The notes: generated from the sequence alone by a model not told the origin. Shown: positions 30,290 to 39,743, counted from the first letter of the stretch. The stretch: 64,000 nucleotides of DNA from Phytomonas francai (GCA_001766655.1 MJCC01000005.1:352072-416071), one strand, 5' to 3'. Program-made: numbers and translations.

Positions 30290-31816
30290 ATGCCTTTCAA
30301 TAGAGAACTCTTAGCCTCCATTACTTTTGAGCCCTCCGGAACCTCTGAATTGGATGAGGATGATTCGGGAGAAACGAATGAATTATGTAATGCGGATGGC
30401 TCGAGTACCAAACGAGATAAATTAAAAGGCTCCAAAGGATCTTCCGGAGACGATGAAAAGCAAAACGAAGCGACGAAACTCTTTATTCGTTGCCTTAAAA
30501 TAGCCCTCGAGCCTAGCCTCGTGAGCATCTCCTACCCTGAAAAACAGCGCCCTCTCAATTCCAAACGAGACTTCTCCATAGAAGTCACGACGAACTTTTA
30601 CCGTCAGAAACACAAAAATACCTTCTGTGGTGGGAGCCTTGGACAGGTGAGAGCGAAGCGCGCATCTTCCAACCGTATTTTTAATTCTCGCAGGGTCATC
30701 ACAACCAAGGTGCCCACGACCCTGGACGACATGCTAGACAACACTTACAACTCCTCGAACTCGGAGTGGGTCGGGACGAACCTGCGCAACATCCAGAAGG
30801 AAGAGTCCCTTACAGGCAGTGCCACGGGGAAGCGAGGGAAGTCGAACACGATGCGGCCCGAAAGTAGTGATGACAGCGAGAGCGACGACGATATTCCCCC
30901 AGTCGATTTTAAGTTTGTGGATTACTCCCCCATGTGCTACCGTCATATACGGGAGTTTTTCAACGTCAATTCGGAAAAGTTCTGCAACGTGTTATGTAAT
31001 AGTCGCTGGCATAGCATCCCGACGCCCGGCAAATCAGCCGCACAGCTTTTTTTCTGCGGGCATGACTGGGTTATTAAGACGATGACGCGACGGGAAAGTA
31101 ATTTCTTGCGCAAAATCCTTCACCGCTACTATTATCATGTTCGTGATAACCCTTTTACCCTCTTGCCTCATTTTGTTGGGCAATATCATCTGGACATTGG
31201 GACCCAGTCCTACAGCCTTATTGTCATGCAGAATGTGTTTGCAACAACAAATCCTATTCACGAAAAGTTTGACCTTAAGGGCAGTACGATTGGTCGGTTC
31301 GCGTCTGACGAAGAGAAGATGCGGGCAACTTGCACACAGAAGGATCTTGACATCCACAATCCCATCCATATCGGAAGCGAGCGCCGCCAGCTATTGATTG
31401 AGCAGCTCAAAAGGGATTGCGATTTCCTCAAGTACTCGAATATTGTGGATTATTCACTGCTGCTAGGGGTTCACATACTTCCCCCGAACGGGCGGCCTGT
31501 AGGGGGCGAGTCGTTTGCCGCGCACGGCGGTGCGGGAGGGGTGGGCAGGCCTAGCGCACCGGACAGCATTTCCTTTGCCATGGATGGGCGATGCTTCACG
31601 ATGGATGAGGGGGGCATGCTGAGCAATAACGTACTGGGGCTGCGGCAGGAGATTTATTACCTTGGTATCATCGATATCCTGCAAGAGTACGGCCTAGGTA
31701 AGCGAATTGAGACGGCAGCTAAGGGTCTTATGCATGATGCTAAGCGGATATCTTGCATTTCACCGTTTGCCTATGCCTCACGTTTTTTTTCTTTTATTTC
31801 GTCTATGATTGTCTGA
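30290..31816 (+). CDS. Phosphatidylinositol phosphate kinase (PIP5K family)
   Basis: The protein is 508 residues from the ATG at 30290. The frame stays open to 29966, but only through a TA repeat coding Tyr/Ile, so I prefer the later start. The PIPK domain covers about 200-508. Visible motifs are the phosphate-binding loop G-K-S-A-A-Q (from Gly247), the ATP lysine K263 in W-V-I-K-T, D-L-K-G-S (Asp328), the catalytic V-D-Y-S-L-L (Asp387) and I-I-D-I-L-Q (Asp462). A glycine-rich insertion (about 400-440) precedes the last motif. The activation loop ends in Y-A-S-R-F-F. It should phosphorylate a phosphatidylinositol monophosphate to PI(4,5)P2, but the PI4P versus PI5P preference cannot be read safely. 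Confidence 0.9.
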   Translation: MPFNRELLASITFEPSGTSELDEDDSGETNELCNADGSSTKRDKLKGSKGSSGDDEKQNEATKLFIRCLKIALEPSLVSISYPEKQRPLNSKRDFSIEVTTNFYRQKHKNTFCGGSLGQVRAKRASSNRIFNSRRVITTKVPTTLDDMLDNTYNSSNSEWVGTNLRNIQKEESLTGSATGKRGKSNTMRPESSDDSESDDDIPPVDFKFVDYSPMCYRHIREFFNVNSEKFCNVLCNSRWHSIPTPGKSAAQLFFCGHDWVIKTMTRRESNFLRKILHRYYYHVRDNPFTLLPHFVGQYHLDIGTQSYSLIVMQNVFATTNPIHEKFDLKGSTIGRFASDEEKMRATCTQKDLDIHNPIHIGSERRQLLIEQLKRDCDFLKYSNIVDYSLLLGVHILPPNGRPVGGESFAAHGGAGGVGRPSAPDSISFAMDGRCFTMDEGGMLSNNVLGLRQEIYYLGIIDILQEYGLGKRIETAAKGLMHDAKRISCISPFAYASRFFSFISSMIV

Positions 31817-32176
31817 AAAACAAAGGGCGGTAGATTATTTGCATTTTAGATAGTAGCGCAAATGCTCGTGTGTAAAAAAAAAAAGAGGGGGCGAAGGGGA
31901 GAATTGTGATGCTTCACTATGCGGCCCCTCTTCAGTTTTATAATAAGTGACCCTATTTAATACAAGCACCTCTATCATATATTATTATTATTATTATTAT
32001 TATTGGAGAGAATTCACATATACTGCCTTTTTTGTTGCTTTTCTCACTTTAAGGCAGAACGTGCAAGTGATTGCCGTTATTCGATCACTATTAGAAAGAG
32101 GTATTTAGCTGCTGAGCTGCATAGAAAGGGAATAAATAAAGAATCCAACCAAACTGCTAAATTTATTCAAAAAAAA
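31817..32176. other. Intergenic with ATT repeat
   Basis: 360 bases with an A-rich run near 31874 and (ATT)8 at 31981-32004. A TTG-started frame upstream of the next ATG is not considered coding. Confidence 0.65.
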
Positions 32177-33241
32177 ATGGAAGCCCCAGATACACTTGAT
32201 TCCTATTTTAGAATCGTGGATGATTTCTTCAGAAAGACATTTCGAGACGAATCTATTGTGGTTTTGGCCTTGAAGACGAAGCAGGTTTCATCTTTAAGTG
32301 CCAATGACAGTCTTTTTACTGGTACGCAGGAAGACACCGAGATGGTGGATCGCGCGGTCAACGGCTCGAAGTCGCTTTCTGGGGAGACAAGCACGCCAAT
32401 CGCGTCGCCGCCGCCGTCCGTCTCGACGAACGTCCTGACCTTTTCCCCTCGGATGTTCCTCAACCGCGATGGGAAGGCCCTTGGGAAGGTGAAGCTCTCG
32501 TGCATCTTCGACATCCCGAAGGTCTGCCGCGCGGCGCAGAGCCTCGTGCTCGACAGCGACGGCGTCGTGATGGGCAAGACGGAGCTGCGGGAGCTGCTCG
32601 AGGGGCTCGTCGTGCGCGGGCGCGTCGCCGTGAACACCATCGCGCCCGCGTCCGAGGACGTCACCGCGCTCGACGTGCGCTACCGCCGGAACGACTTCTA
32701 CTACGCCACGGGCTACCAGCGGAACGGCCTGGGGAGCAGCAACCTCCTCGTGAGCAGCGGGACGACCTTCTTCAACATCCTCGCCGGCGCGGGCTTCGAG
32801 CACCAGCGGCTGTCGTACCTCGAGCAGCCTGACGGCGGGCCCGCGCAGCTCGGCGTGCTCTACGCCGGCCTCGGCTTCACCGGCGTCGACTGGTGCGTCG
32901 CGGCGAAGATGACTCGGACGACGGACACCTGGAGCGGGGGGCGGGTCGCGCTGATGCAGCGGCTCGCGCCCGCGACCCTCGTGGCGTGCGCGTACAGCTT
33001 CGACATGGCGGCCTCGCGCGCGCACGTCGGGCTCGGCTTCTCGCAGGCCCTCGCGTCGGGGTGGGCCCCGCTCGCGAACGTGGTGCTCGCCTGCAAGGCG
33101 GAGAGCAGCGGGCTCTGCGCGGCGACGCTCCGGGGGTGGTTCAACGGCGCCATCCGCTGGGGGCTCGTCGTGCAGCGGAACATGCTCCAGAAGGACAGCC
33201 CCCCGCGCTTCGGGCTCACCCTCTCGATGGAAAAGGGCTGA
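32177..33241 (+). CDS. VDAC-like mitochondrial outer-membrane beta-barrel protein
   Basis: The protein is 354 residues from the ATG at 32177. A short N-terminal amphipathic helix (about 8-25) leads through a Ser/Thr-rich linker (about 50-85) to alternating hydrophobic/polar strands from about 90 to the end, with glycine-rich turns. This is the pattern of the eukaryotic porin/Tom40 superfamily, ending with a strand close to L-T-L-S-M-E. The family forms outer-membrane pores for metabolites (VDAC) or precursor proteins (Tom40; ATOM40 in trypanosomes). Kinetoplastids have divergent VDAC-like paralogues, and its place beside the PIP kinase gene fits one of these as I recall. Tom40-type is the alternative. 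The 3' half is extremely GC-rich, unlike the start. Confidence 0.68.
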   Translation: MEAPDTLDSYFRIVDDFFRKTFRDESIVVLALKTKQVSSLSANDSLFTGTQEDTEMVDRAVNGSKSLSGETSTPIASPPPSVSTNVLTFSPRMFLNRDGKALGKVKLSCIFDIPKVCRAAQSLVLDSDGVVMGKTELRELLEGLVVRGRVAVNTIAPASEDVTALDVRYRRNDFYYATGYQRNGLGSSNLLVSSGTTFFNILAGAGFEHQRLSYLEQPDGGPAQLGVLYAGLGFTGVDWCVAAKMTRTTDTWSGGRVALMQRLAPATLVACAYSFDMAASRAHVGLGFSQALASGWAPLANVVLACKAESSGLCAATLRGWFNGAIRWGLVVQRNMLQKDSPPRFGLTLSMEKG

Positions 33242-33346
33242 TTCGGTCGCCGCGATGGCCGCGTGCGCGACTATCACGATGACGGAAGAAAATGTGGAAC
33301 CATTTCTGAGTATTAACGGATAATAATTACAACAGTGACGTAGGGA

Positions 33347-33393
<47 letters not shown>

Positions 33394-33992
33394 CTGTGTG
33401 TGTAAGCTTTCCTGAATAAAGTATCGACATGTGCGTCGGGGTAGGGAGGGGAGGGAAGGTGCATAGATTATTTAGAAACTTCCGGTGATCCCTTCCTCTT
33501 TTATTTATTTATTTTTGGCGAGAAAAAGGAGGGAAGATTCAGATGCATGTGTATTAACAAGAGTGTGATAGACAGTACCAATGGGAAATATTTAGACTAT
33601 TATGCATTCGCCATCAAAAGACCTTTCATCTACTGTTTCAGGTGTGTGTGAGGGGGGGGTAAATGGTCAATGCTGATTTATTTCTACTGATAGATACTTT
33701 TTTATTTTTCATTTGTTTTGCTCAAGATGATCCATCAACAACAACAATAACAAACGGAAAAGTGGGAAGAATCAATTTTCTTGAGTGTAGTGTTTTGAGT
33801 CTGAATGTGACGAGCATTGAGCAAATCAAAGTGAATACAATCGGTTCGTAATGTACTGTTTGGCTGTCATTTTCTTCTATAGAAAAAAGCTTTCTCATAA
33901 TACAAACACCCACACATACACACAAGCATACACTACTAAGGATTTAATTAAAAAAAACAAATACAAAAGAGCAAAGTACACAAAAGAAGGAA
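33242..33992. other. Intergenic with TA/TG repeat
   Basis: 751 bases. A TA microsatellite (33350-33379) passes directly into a TG repeat (about 33379-33402). Frames at 33663-33851 and its mirror are not convincing. Confidence 0.65.
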
Positions 33993-34742
33993 ATGCTATG
34001 CAATCCTAAACCTCCTATTTCCCCCAAGACCGGCTCATTTTTGAAGGAAAAACGCCCTTTCCTACTGTATACCCTAATGCTGATCCTGTTGGGGGGCGCC
34101 TTTCGTTTCGCCTTTAAGGCTTATTGGAGTTCAGAAAAGTCCAACAAACTCGTGCGCTTCAGTTCAGAGGAGCCTGCTTCCGAAAAAAACCACAAACACC
34201 ATAACTCTTTGTCCGCTAAACACCGAAAGCGACACTCCAAAAGCGCGAAGATTAACCACAGCTTGCCATCGGTTATCCTCCTGCTCGGTATCTATGCTAG
34301 CGGGAAAACAGAATGGTCTAAGCAGTATATTGAGCGCGTATCTAACACATCTGTCGTCATTCGATCAGATGATATCCGAAAAAGCCTTGGTAAATCAGTC
34401 CAGGATCACACAAAAGAAGATGAAGTTGAATCTTTGATGCTGAAGGAGTTGGAGAAGCAAATTCAGCTTCATCAAACCATCATTGTCGATGATTGCGAGC
34501 ACAATATAAGTTCCGAATTCCGCAAGAAAATTATTGATGCTATTCCAACAGATCAGTTTAATCTGGTTGTCAGATGTTTCCCTTTAAAACCTATTTTTGC
34601 AAGAGAACGTTTGATAAAGGATAACAAAGAAGGGAAGGAACACTACGCGGCGACTGACTTGGAGCTCGAGAAGTTGGCTTCTAAGTTTTCTGAAGCGGGG
34701 GAAGAACTGAAAAATGAGGGTTGGATCGAGATAAAAGACTAA
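33993..34742 (+). CDS. Membrane-tethered P-loop kinase-like protein
   Basis: The 249-residue protein has one N-terminal membrane segment (about 28-48), a basic linker (about 55-90) and a compact P-loop domain. The Walker A motif G-I-Y-A-S-G-K-T is at 99-106, an R-S-D-D pair follows near 128-131, and a V-D-D-C segment near 168 is a Walker-B-like strand. A basic V-V-R-C-F-P-L lid region follows. The pattern resembles the AAA_33 / polynucleotide-kinase-type P-loop kinases. The substrate cannot be told: nucleotide, RNA end or small molecule are all possible. The ATG at 33993 is the first in frame. Confidence 0.72.
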   Translation: MLCNPKPPISPKTGSFLKEKRPFLLYTLMLILLGGAFRFAFKAYWSSEKSNKLVRFSSEEPASEKNHKHHNSLSAKHRKRHSKSAKINHSLPSVILLLGIYASGKTEWSKQYIERVSNTSVVIRSDDIRKSLGKSVQDHTKEDEVESLMLKELEKQIQLHQTIIVDDCEHNISSEFRKKIIDAIPTDQFNLVVRCFPLKPIFARERLIKDNKEGKEHYAATDLELEKLASKFSEAGEELKNEGWIEIKD

Positions 34743-35330
34743 TTTTCTTTCTGGAGTGAACTACTGCTTGATTTTCGATTACATATATACATCTCTCTAT
34801 TGTATTTGAACACGATATACACACGGAACGAAGCTGAATACTAAATATGTATTAGTGCGTTTCCTTTTTTATATAGGTATTTTCTCTAACAATAATAATG
34901 TTTTACTTATCATTGCGGACTCTGTAAGGTGTGATGAAAGAGACGTCTTTATATCCAATTTAACCACTAAAACTCAATCTGTCTGTTCAAGCGACTATAA
35001 AAAATGATTTTCAGAATTCTATCCCTGCGCCACGTTTTTCTTCCCTCTATCTAAACTTGTTTCTTTCGGGCATAGGTGCACATTCGAAAAGAAAAGAAGA
35101 AAAGAAATGTAATCCTATCATTAAATAAGTGGAACTAAAACGTTTCACTTCTATAGAAGTGTGACTATAAGTGTTCATCTCCCTTCATCAGTTCAAAAGG
35201 ACCTTCAATTGGCCGCGCATTGATTCTAAATATACGTAAGGCTTCCATTCAAGTCCTAGATTCGCCAAAGATACGTACTCCTTTCAAAGGGTACATGCAA
35301 ATGTGCTACAGCATACTAATTTTTTTGTGA

Positions 35331-35432
35331 GTGAGTGTGTGAATGTGAATGTGTGTAAATAGGTGACGTCACGCCAACCGCTGCTCTCGCGCTCTCATTA
35401 TCGCGAGGTAGTGATTTTCGTGGACGGAGATT
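35331..35432 (+). repeat. 102-bp direct repeat, copy 1
   Basis: Identical base for base to 36010-36111. It contains the palindrome tgacgtca and an inverted pair CTCGCG/CGCGAG separated by ten bases. Confidence 0.95.
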
Positions 35433-35862
35433 GAATAAGTAAATATATAAATATATATATATGTGTGTTTTCCCCGCTGCTGTGGGTAGAACAAGGTAGT
35501 TATAGTCTGTGTTCGCATGATGTGATATGGTATGCTCCTTTGTCTGATACACCTATTGACGAGTAGATACCTTTATAATCCCAATGCTATTTAAAATTAC
35601 TGAAGCGGACTGTTTTAACTTTCGCCCTGTTGATTTGCCGTGTCCTGGAATGCCATTGTTTTCTTGGTTCTCAACGCCACCTACGCTGTGCATTCTGATG
35701 AGTTAATTCGCTTAGCACTACCAATGTGGCGTGAGATTTCTTTACTATACTAAGGAAGGACCTGTTTAGGCAATCAGGCTCGCTTTTCTCTACGTGCAAG
35801 CTTTTCCCTGGGCATTCTCAGCCCACCCTCTGCGCTTAGGAACCGAATAACCCCCCTGCAAG

Positions 35863-36021
35863 ATGAAAAAGGACAAACTACTACTACTAATGTCGGAAGC
35901 GGCCTCAGGACTGGGGTCCCAGATGAAGATTTCCTTTGAACTTTATCTTTCGCTCCGATCTGACGGGGAACGGGTGCTCAGAGTTTTCTGCCTTGGTATG
36001 GGTTGGTTTGTGAGTGTGTGA
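35863..36021 (+). CDS. Candidate small ORF, 52 aa
   Basis: An ATG-started frame of 53 codons with balanced composition: a basic start, a leucine run, then a polar and an amphipathic segment. It ends in a TGA inside the second 102-bp repeat copy. A pyrimidine-rich stretch (about 35790-35850) and an AG just before the ATG resemble a trans-splice context. No family is recognised; chance or an element-derived origin are equally possible. Confidence 0.22.
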   Translation: MKKDKLLLLMSEAASGLGSQMKISFELYLSLRSDGERVLRVFCLGMGWFVSV

Positions 36022-36111
36022 ATGTGAATGTGTGTAAATAGGTGACGTCACGCCAACCGCTGCTCTCGCGCTCTCATTATCGCGAGGTAGTGATTTTCGT
36101 GGACGGAGATT
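36010..36111 (+). repeat. 102-bp direct repeat, copy 2
   Basis: Perfect copy of 35331-35432, separated by 577 bases. The flanks differ at once on both sides. Confidence 0.95.
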
Positions 36112-36394
36112 TTTATTTTGCCATACTCTTAGTTTCTGTGCAATAAGGAATTTCTTTTTTTTTTATGAAACATTTGGTTTTCTAGTGCTGTCGCCCTTTA
36201 TTCTTTCCCGTTCAATTATACTTTATGAAAATTTTTAGAGCGCTATGAATCGTATGGCTTGCGTTATTCATGAAATGTATAAATGTATGCGATTATTTCC
36301 TTAATGTCTTTTTAGTATGGCAGCGAGGTTTTTAGGGGTTGCAATTTTGCGTCTGATTGCCCCCTCCACACATTTTTTTAATTCAATATTGTAA

Positions 36395-37711
36395 ATGGAG
36401 TCGCCCATTCTCTTTTCTCAAGTTTCTTCCTCTGAGGAAACAGCGGAAGAGCACGCGGCTAGGTGTGTTTTGGCCCTTCAGCGGCAACGTCAAGCCATCA
36501 CCAACGAGGTAGAGCAGTTCTTTGCGGCTTGCACGCCGACCACCGATCACAAAGGCAACTCAAAGCAGAAAGTTATCCCCGCGGCGGAAGGGGAAGGGGG
36601 CCGCTCCCCCTCCCCTTCCCGCCGGATAAATTTCCTGAAGCTGCATGCAATGCATCGCAGGCGGTTGTATCTGCAGTACGCCGAGCAGCTCTCCCACCTC
36701 TCAGATACGCACCAATATTATAAGCTTCTTATGTGGTGTCATGATCACCACCTCTTTATTCACCCCAGTGTGAAGGCGGCACGCCGGCGCTCGGAGTTCC
36801 GTGATCACGTTTTTTTCGTTTCGAAAGACGTACCACGTATGACGCCGCTCTTAGCGATCCCAGAGCACCTAGTAATTGGATTTAAAGACGTCAACGACGT
36901 TACGGCAGATAACCAGAATAACCTTTACGATGCCCAACGGACGAGAGAATTCCATGCGCTCAATAGCGGGGGATCAGCCTCCGAGGAGGATGTTTGTCAA
37001 TTTTTTTTCAATTCCTTGGGTATGCTTGTTTCGGACTTGGTAACGGCAAAAAGCAGCCCGCTGAGCGATTTCCGCAGCTGCTTCGCGGAGCTGCTTTCAA
37101 AGACGCGCACACTGCAAAACGCCCCATACTTCGACGATGATGTTGTCTTTAACCCGGTTGAACCGTGCCTGGCGGATGTGCTGCTTCAGATGATTCGGAA
37201 TTACATCAGGGGCGGTCCGTTAGTCAATAAACTTTCCATGCAGGAGCTGCAGTGGGCAGTCAGCATTTGCCTATCGCATTCGACGCCGCTGTGTATCGAT
37301 TCCGTGCGGTCGATTGGAATCCTGCCCGTCATTCACGCGTTTCCGCATGGAGGAGAGAAAACGAACTCCTACCTCGTCACTCGCACCTCGCGCCGTGGAG
37401 CTTCTGCGAAGATGTCTGCCTTTTTTCGCCACGAATTTGGGTATGATTTCGATTCTATCCACGACGGAAAGTGGATTTACTTGCTTCCTGATAGACCACT
37501 CAAGGCCGGGGAGGAGATTCATGTTCAGGCGATGGCGCCAATATGCGATAAGGACGACATGGAGGCGCAACAGATGTGGCGTCTTAGCTGCGGTACTGCC
37601 CCTTCGAGCTACAAAAGTACCACCGAGGTTGCGGAACGTCGGGCGGGGTTAACAGCGGAGATCATATCCCTTGGTGAAAAGTACTTGACCCAGGAACAGA
37701 AGCGTTGTTAA
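36395..37711 (+). CDS. SET-domain (LSMT-type) methyltransferase-like protein
   Basis: The 438-residue protein has a helical N-terminus (about 15-125). SET-like segments follow: a first part near 130-170 with a V-P-R-M-T-P-L-L-A-I-P-E pattern, a helical insertion, and a C-terminal part (about 280-400). There a W-A-V-S-I-C-L-S segment, a P-V-I-H-A-F-P stretch with a following N-S-Y, and L-K-A-G-E-E-I match the order of Rubisco-LSMT/SETD3-type SET domains. The N-H-S core of active enzymes is not clearly kept, so activity is doubtful. LSMT-type enzymes methylate lysine or histidine on non-histone proteins; the target here is unknown. The ATG at 36395 is the first in frame. Confidence 0.6.
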   Translation: MESPILFSQVSSSEETAEEHAARCVLALQRQRQAITNEVEQFFAACTPTTDHKGNSKQKVIPAAEGEGGRSPSPSRRINFLKLHAMHRRRLYLQYAEQLSHLSDTHQYYKLLMWCHDHHLFIHPSVKAARRRSEFRDHVFFVSKDVPRMTPLLAIPEHLVIGFKDVNDVTADNQNNLYDAQRTREFHALNSGGSASEEDVCQFFFNSLGMLVSDLVTAKSSPLSDFRSCFAELLSKTRTLQNAPYFDDDVVFNPVEPCLADVLLQMIRNYIRGGPLVNKLSMQELQWAVSICLSHSTPLCIDSVRSIGILPVIHAFPHGGEKTNSYLVTRTSRRGASAKMSAFFRHEFGYDFDSIHDGKWIYLLPDRPLKAGEEIHVQAMAPICDKDDMEAQQMWRLSCGTAPSSYKSTTEVAERRAGLTAEIISLGEKYLTQEQKRC

Positions 37712-37985
37712 GCGTGACTATTTGGATGCACCTGTTCTTCGGTCTTACCAAACACGATCTAAAAGGCACAGGGAGACAAAATAAAACACTTAAAATATAC
37801 AGAATCCTAATGAATGGTACGCTCGTTTTCTTTTATTAAACGAAGCTCTTGCATCCTCTTCCTTTACTTCCAGTCCGTTGTGGTTTTGCGGTTGCCTTTC
37901 TTTTGTTTTTCTGTTGAACATTGCCGTAGTATTAGACTAGCCCCACACGCGCGTAGACCCATAAAAAAAAAAAAAGAACAACCCT

Positions 37986-38001
37986 CCCCCCCCCCCCCCC
38001 C
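37986..38001. repeat. C16 run just upstream of a start codon
   Basis: An uninterrupted run of 16 C three bases before the ATG at 38005, with an A13 run at 37963-37975 before it. Together they form an extreme version of a splice-site pyrimidine tract. Confidence 0.9.
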
Positions 38002-38004
38002 ACG

Positions 38005-38682
38005 ATGCCGAGCAAGCGTCGCCGCGCCCGTGAGGAGAAGCGGCGACACCGCGGCGGCGACCCCCCGGCGTCTCACCGTCGGGCTCGCCAGCGGCCTGCG
38101 TCGCGGCCGCGGCCGACGGCCCCCCCGCGCCCCCCCTCGCGCGTTTTCTGCCACATCTGCGCGCAGAACCACTGGACGGTGGCGTGCCCCCGTCTCCGCG
38201 CGCAGCCCGGCGAGTACCCGCTGATGGACCGCCGGCGGGGCTGCTGGCTCTGCGCGCAGCGCGGCCACACCGCGGAGCAGTGCCCCGTCCGGCGCTACCT
38301 CTGCCGCGACTGCGGCGGCGTCCACGAGACGCGGGCCTGCGCCTTCGCGTACGTGGGCGCCGTCTGGCACGAGTTCCGCGACCCCGCGACGGGCCACCGC
38401 TTCTACACGACGGCCGACGACACCGAGCCCCGCTGGGACCCCCCGTCACACGAGCGCGACGTCGTCCTCTGGCACTGCCCGAACTGCGCCGTGATGGTGC
38501 CCGCGCGGTACGCGGAGTGCGTGCAGTGCCACCGCCCCCGCCCCCAGTCCGCCCCCACCGACGACGACGACGACGACGACGACTCGTCGAGCGGGGACTC
38601 GACGAGCGGGTCCGACGCCGGCCCGCCGCGGAAGGGCGCCGCGCTCGAGGCGAGCAGCTCCGACTCCGGCGCGTTCGACTAA
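38005..38682 (+). CDS. Zinc-knuckle, WW and RanBP2-type finger protein
   Basis: A 225-residue protein with a very basic, Arg-rich start (about 1-45). Three CCHC-like zinc knuckles follow from Cys49 to about 115; the middle one is the canonical C-x2-C-x4-H-x4-C and the others have x3. A WW domain lies at about 121-147, with the two tryptophans 23 residues apart and W-x-x-P at the end. A RanBP2-type C-x2-C-x10-C-x2-C finger follows from Trp156. The tail is acidic, with Asp8 at 186-193, and serine-rich. The combination points to an RNA-binding protein in mRNA processing or splicing that also contacts proline-rich partners; the specific complex is unknown. The whole gene is very GC-rich. Confidence 0.8.
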   Translation: MPSKRRRAREEKRRHRGGDPPASHRRARQRPASRPRPTAPPRPPSRVFCHICAQNHWTVACPRLRAQPGEYPLMDRRRGCWLCAQRGHTAEQCPVRRYLCRDCGGVHETRACAFAYVGAVWHEFRDPATGHRFYTTADDTEPRWDPPSHERDVVLWHCPNCAVMVPARYAECVQCHRPRPQSAPTDDDDDDDDSSSGDSTSGSDAGPPRKGAALEASSSDSGAFD

Positions 38683-39659
38683 TACGCGGTGCCGGCTCGC
38701 GATTCCGTCCTTTGTTCGCTCCTCCTTCGCTTTCCGCCTCCATACCCCCACCCATTCTCGGAGGAGGTGGAGGATATTCCTCGGTTCGGATTTACGAACC
38801 GATCGGTGTCGTTAGTCGCGGTCCGTTGTTTTCGCGCATGAGGAGCACATTGGTTGAACATGCAGGCGGAAACAAACGGATGCCTCTGGAAAGGGGAGGG
38901 GGGAATAAACAAGGAATCCGCATTCTAACCTAATCACGAACTATACACTCTTGCTCCGAGTTTCAAGACAAATTCCGTACTTTGATTTGGATGATCTGCC
39001 GCCATTTTTTGATCTTTTTCCACCCTTTTTCCCATCTTTTTTTTTCAATCGAGTTAAACCTTTATAGGGCTATGTAGGCTTTTCATTCATATATAATAAG
39101 GGCTTTAAGGGTTGAAGCGACTTTAGTGGGTATACGTGTGTACACTGTACTTTGTGTAGGATCTCACCATCATTACCACTAAGAGTACTTTTATGCAAGA
39201 GTTGGAAAAGAATTCAACACGAAGAGCTGTCCGGGCAGCTTTCCGAATCAGTACCCTTTTAAGTAACCTCTATGGTGCCGTCCACACTGCGGCGTCCCAA
39301 AATGGCAATAGTGTTGAACGTATCTTTCAGGTTTCTCAAAGATGTTTGAAGAAAAGACCCTGACGAAGGAAATGATATATAGGGCGCGCATCCTAGGCTT
39401 GCTATTTCTTCCTCTTTCTCAATTACAGTAGTGGAATGGAGGGCCTCATGATGTCTGTAGATAAAGTATCTTGTGTCGGTAAAATCTTCCCTGCGCGTCG
39501 ATGAAGACAATGCCTGGGATGGTTGCTCTTTCCATAGGAAGGAGGGGAGGGGGCTAAGTACACAAGTGCAAAAATAAACACAATTAATGCGGGTAATAGT
39601 GCCTACATTTCACAGGATGGGAAGGTGTAAAGCCCGCGGATCGCGCAGGGCTCTTTGAT

Positions 39660-39669
39660 TTGTCTTACC
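39660..39669. repeat. Target-site duplication, left copy
   Basis: Ten bases, ttgtcttacc, repeated exactly at 39977-39986 directly after the A8 tail of the retroposon. Confidence 0.8.
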
Positions 39670-39743
39670 CCGCGGTATATGCCGGCCACCTCTGCGTGGT
39701 GCTTCGGATTAGTAGCCCGACGAGGGTGAAGCTAAGTGCCTGC
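39670..39743 (+). ncRNA. HDV-like ribozyme fold (Pr77 signature), degenerate
   Basis: The bases can be drawn as the nested double pseudoknot of HDV-like ribozymes. P1 is ccgcggt/gcttcgg (39670-39676 with 39701-39707; four Watson-Crick pairs, two wobbles, one mismatch). P2 is gccggc/gcctgc (39681-39686 with 39738-39743, one mismatch). P3 is ccac/gtgg (39686-39689 with 39696-39699; one base is shared with P2 in this drawing). P4 is ccc/ggg (39716-39718 with 39724-39726). The strand before P2 closes, gaagctaag, holds the cytosine expected to be catalytic. The weak P1 makes activity uncertain. In the family, the signature also works as an internal promoter. Confidence 0.6.

Larger units (their letters stand above)
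34743..36394. other. Long intergenic stretch with a 102-bp direct repeat
   Basis: 1.65 kb. It contains two identical 102-bp copies (listed separately), TA-rich DNA near 35440-35462 and a candidate 52-codon frame at 35863-36021. The part between the repeats is GC-richer than its surroundings. Confidence 0.65.

Noticed and set aside
32294..33430. 378-codon open frame on the minus strand over the porin gene
   Set aside because: It is a GC-rich mirror of the + strand gene, full of Arg, Ala, Glu and His repeats, with no domain. The + strand has the beta-barrel pattern.
35690..35720. ctgatgag, hammerhead-core-like or C-box-like
   Set aside because: No GAAA strand or cleavage triplet follows in place, and no D box partner with guide spacing was found.
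35331..36111. Miniature LTR retrotransposon
   Set aside because: The repeats do not begin with TG and end with CA, and I find no clear target duplication, primer-binding site or polypurine tract. It is kept as an unexplained repeat.
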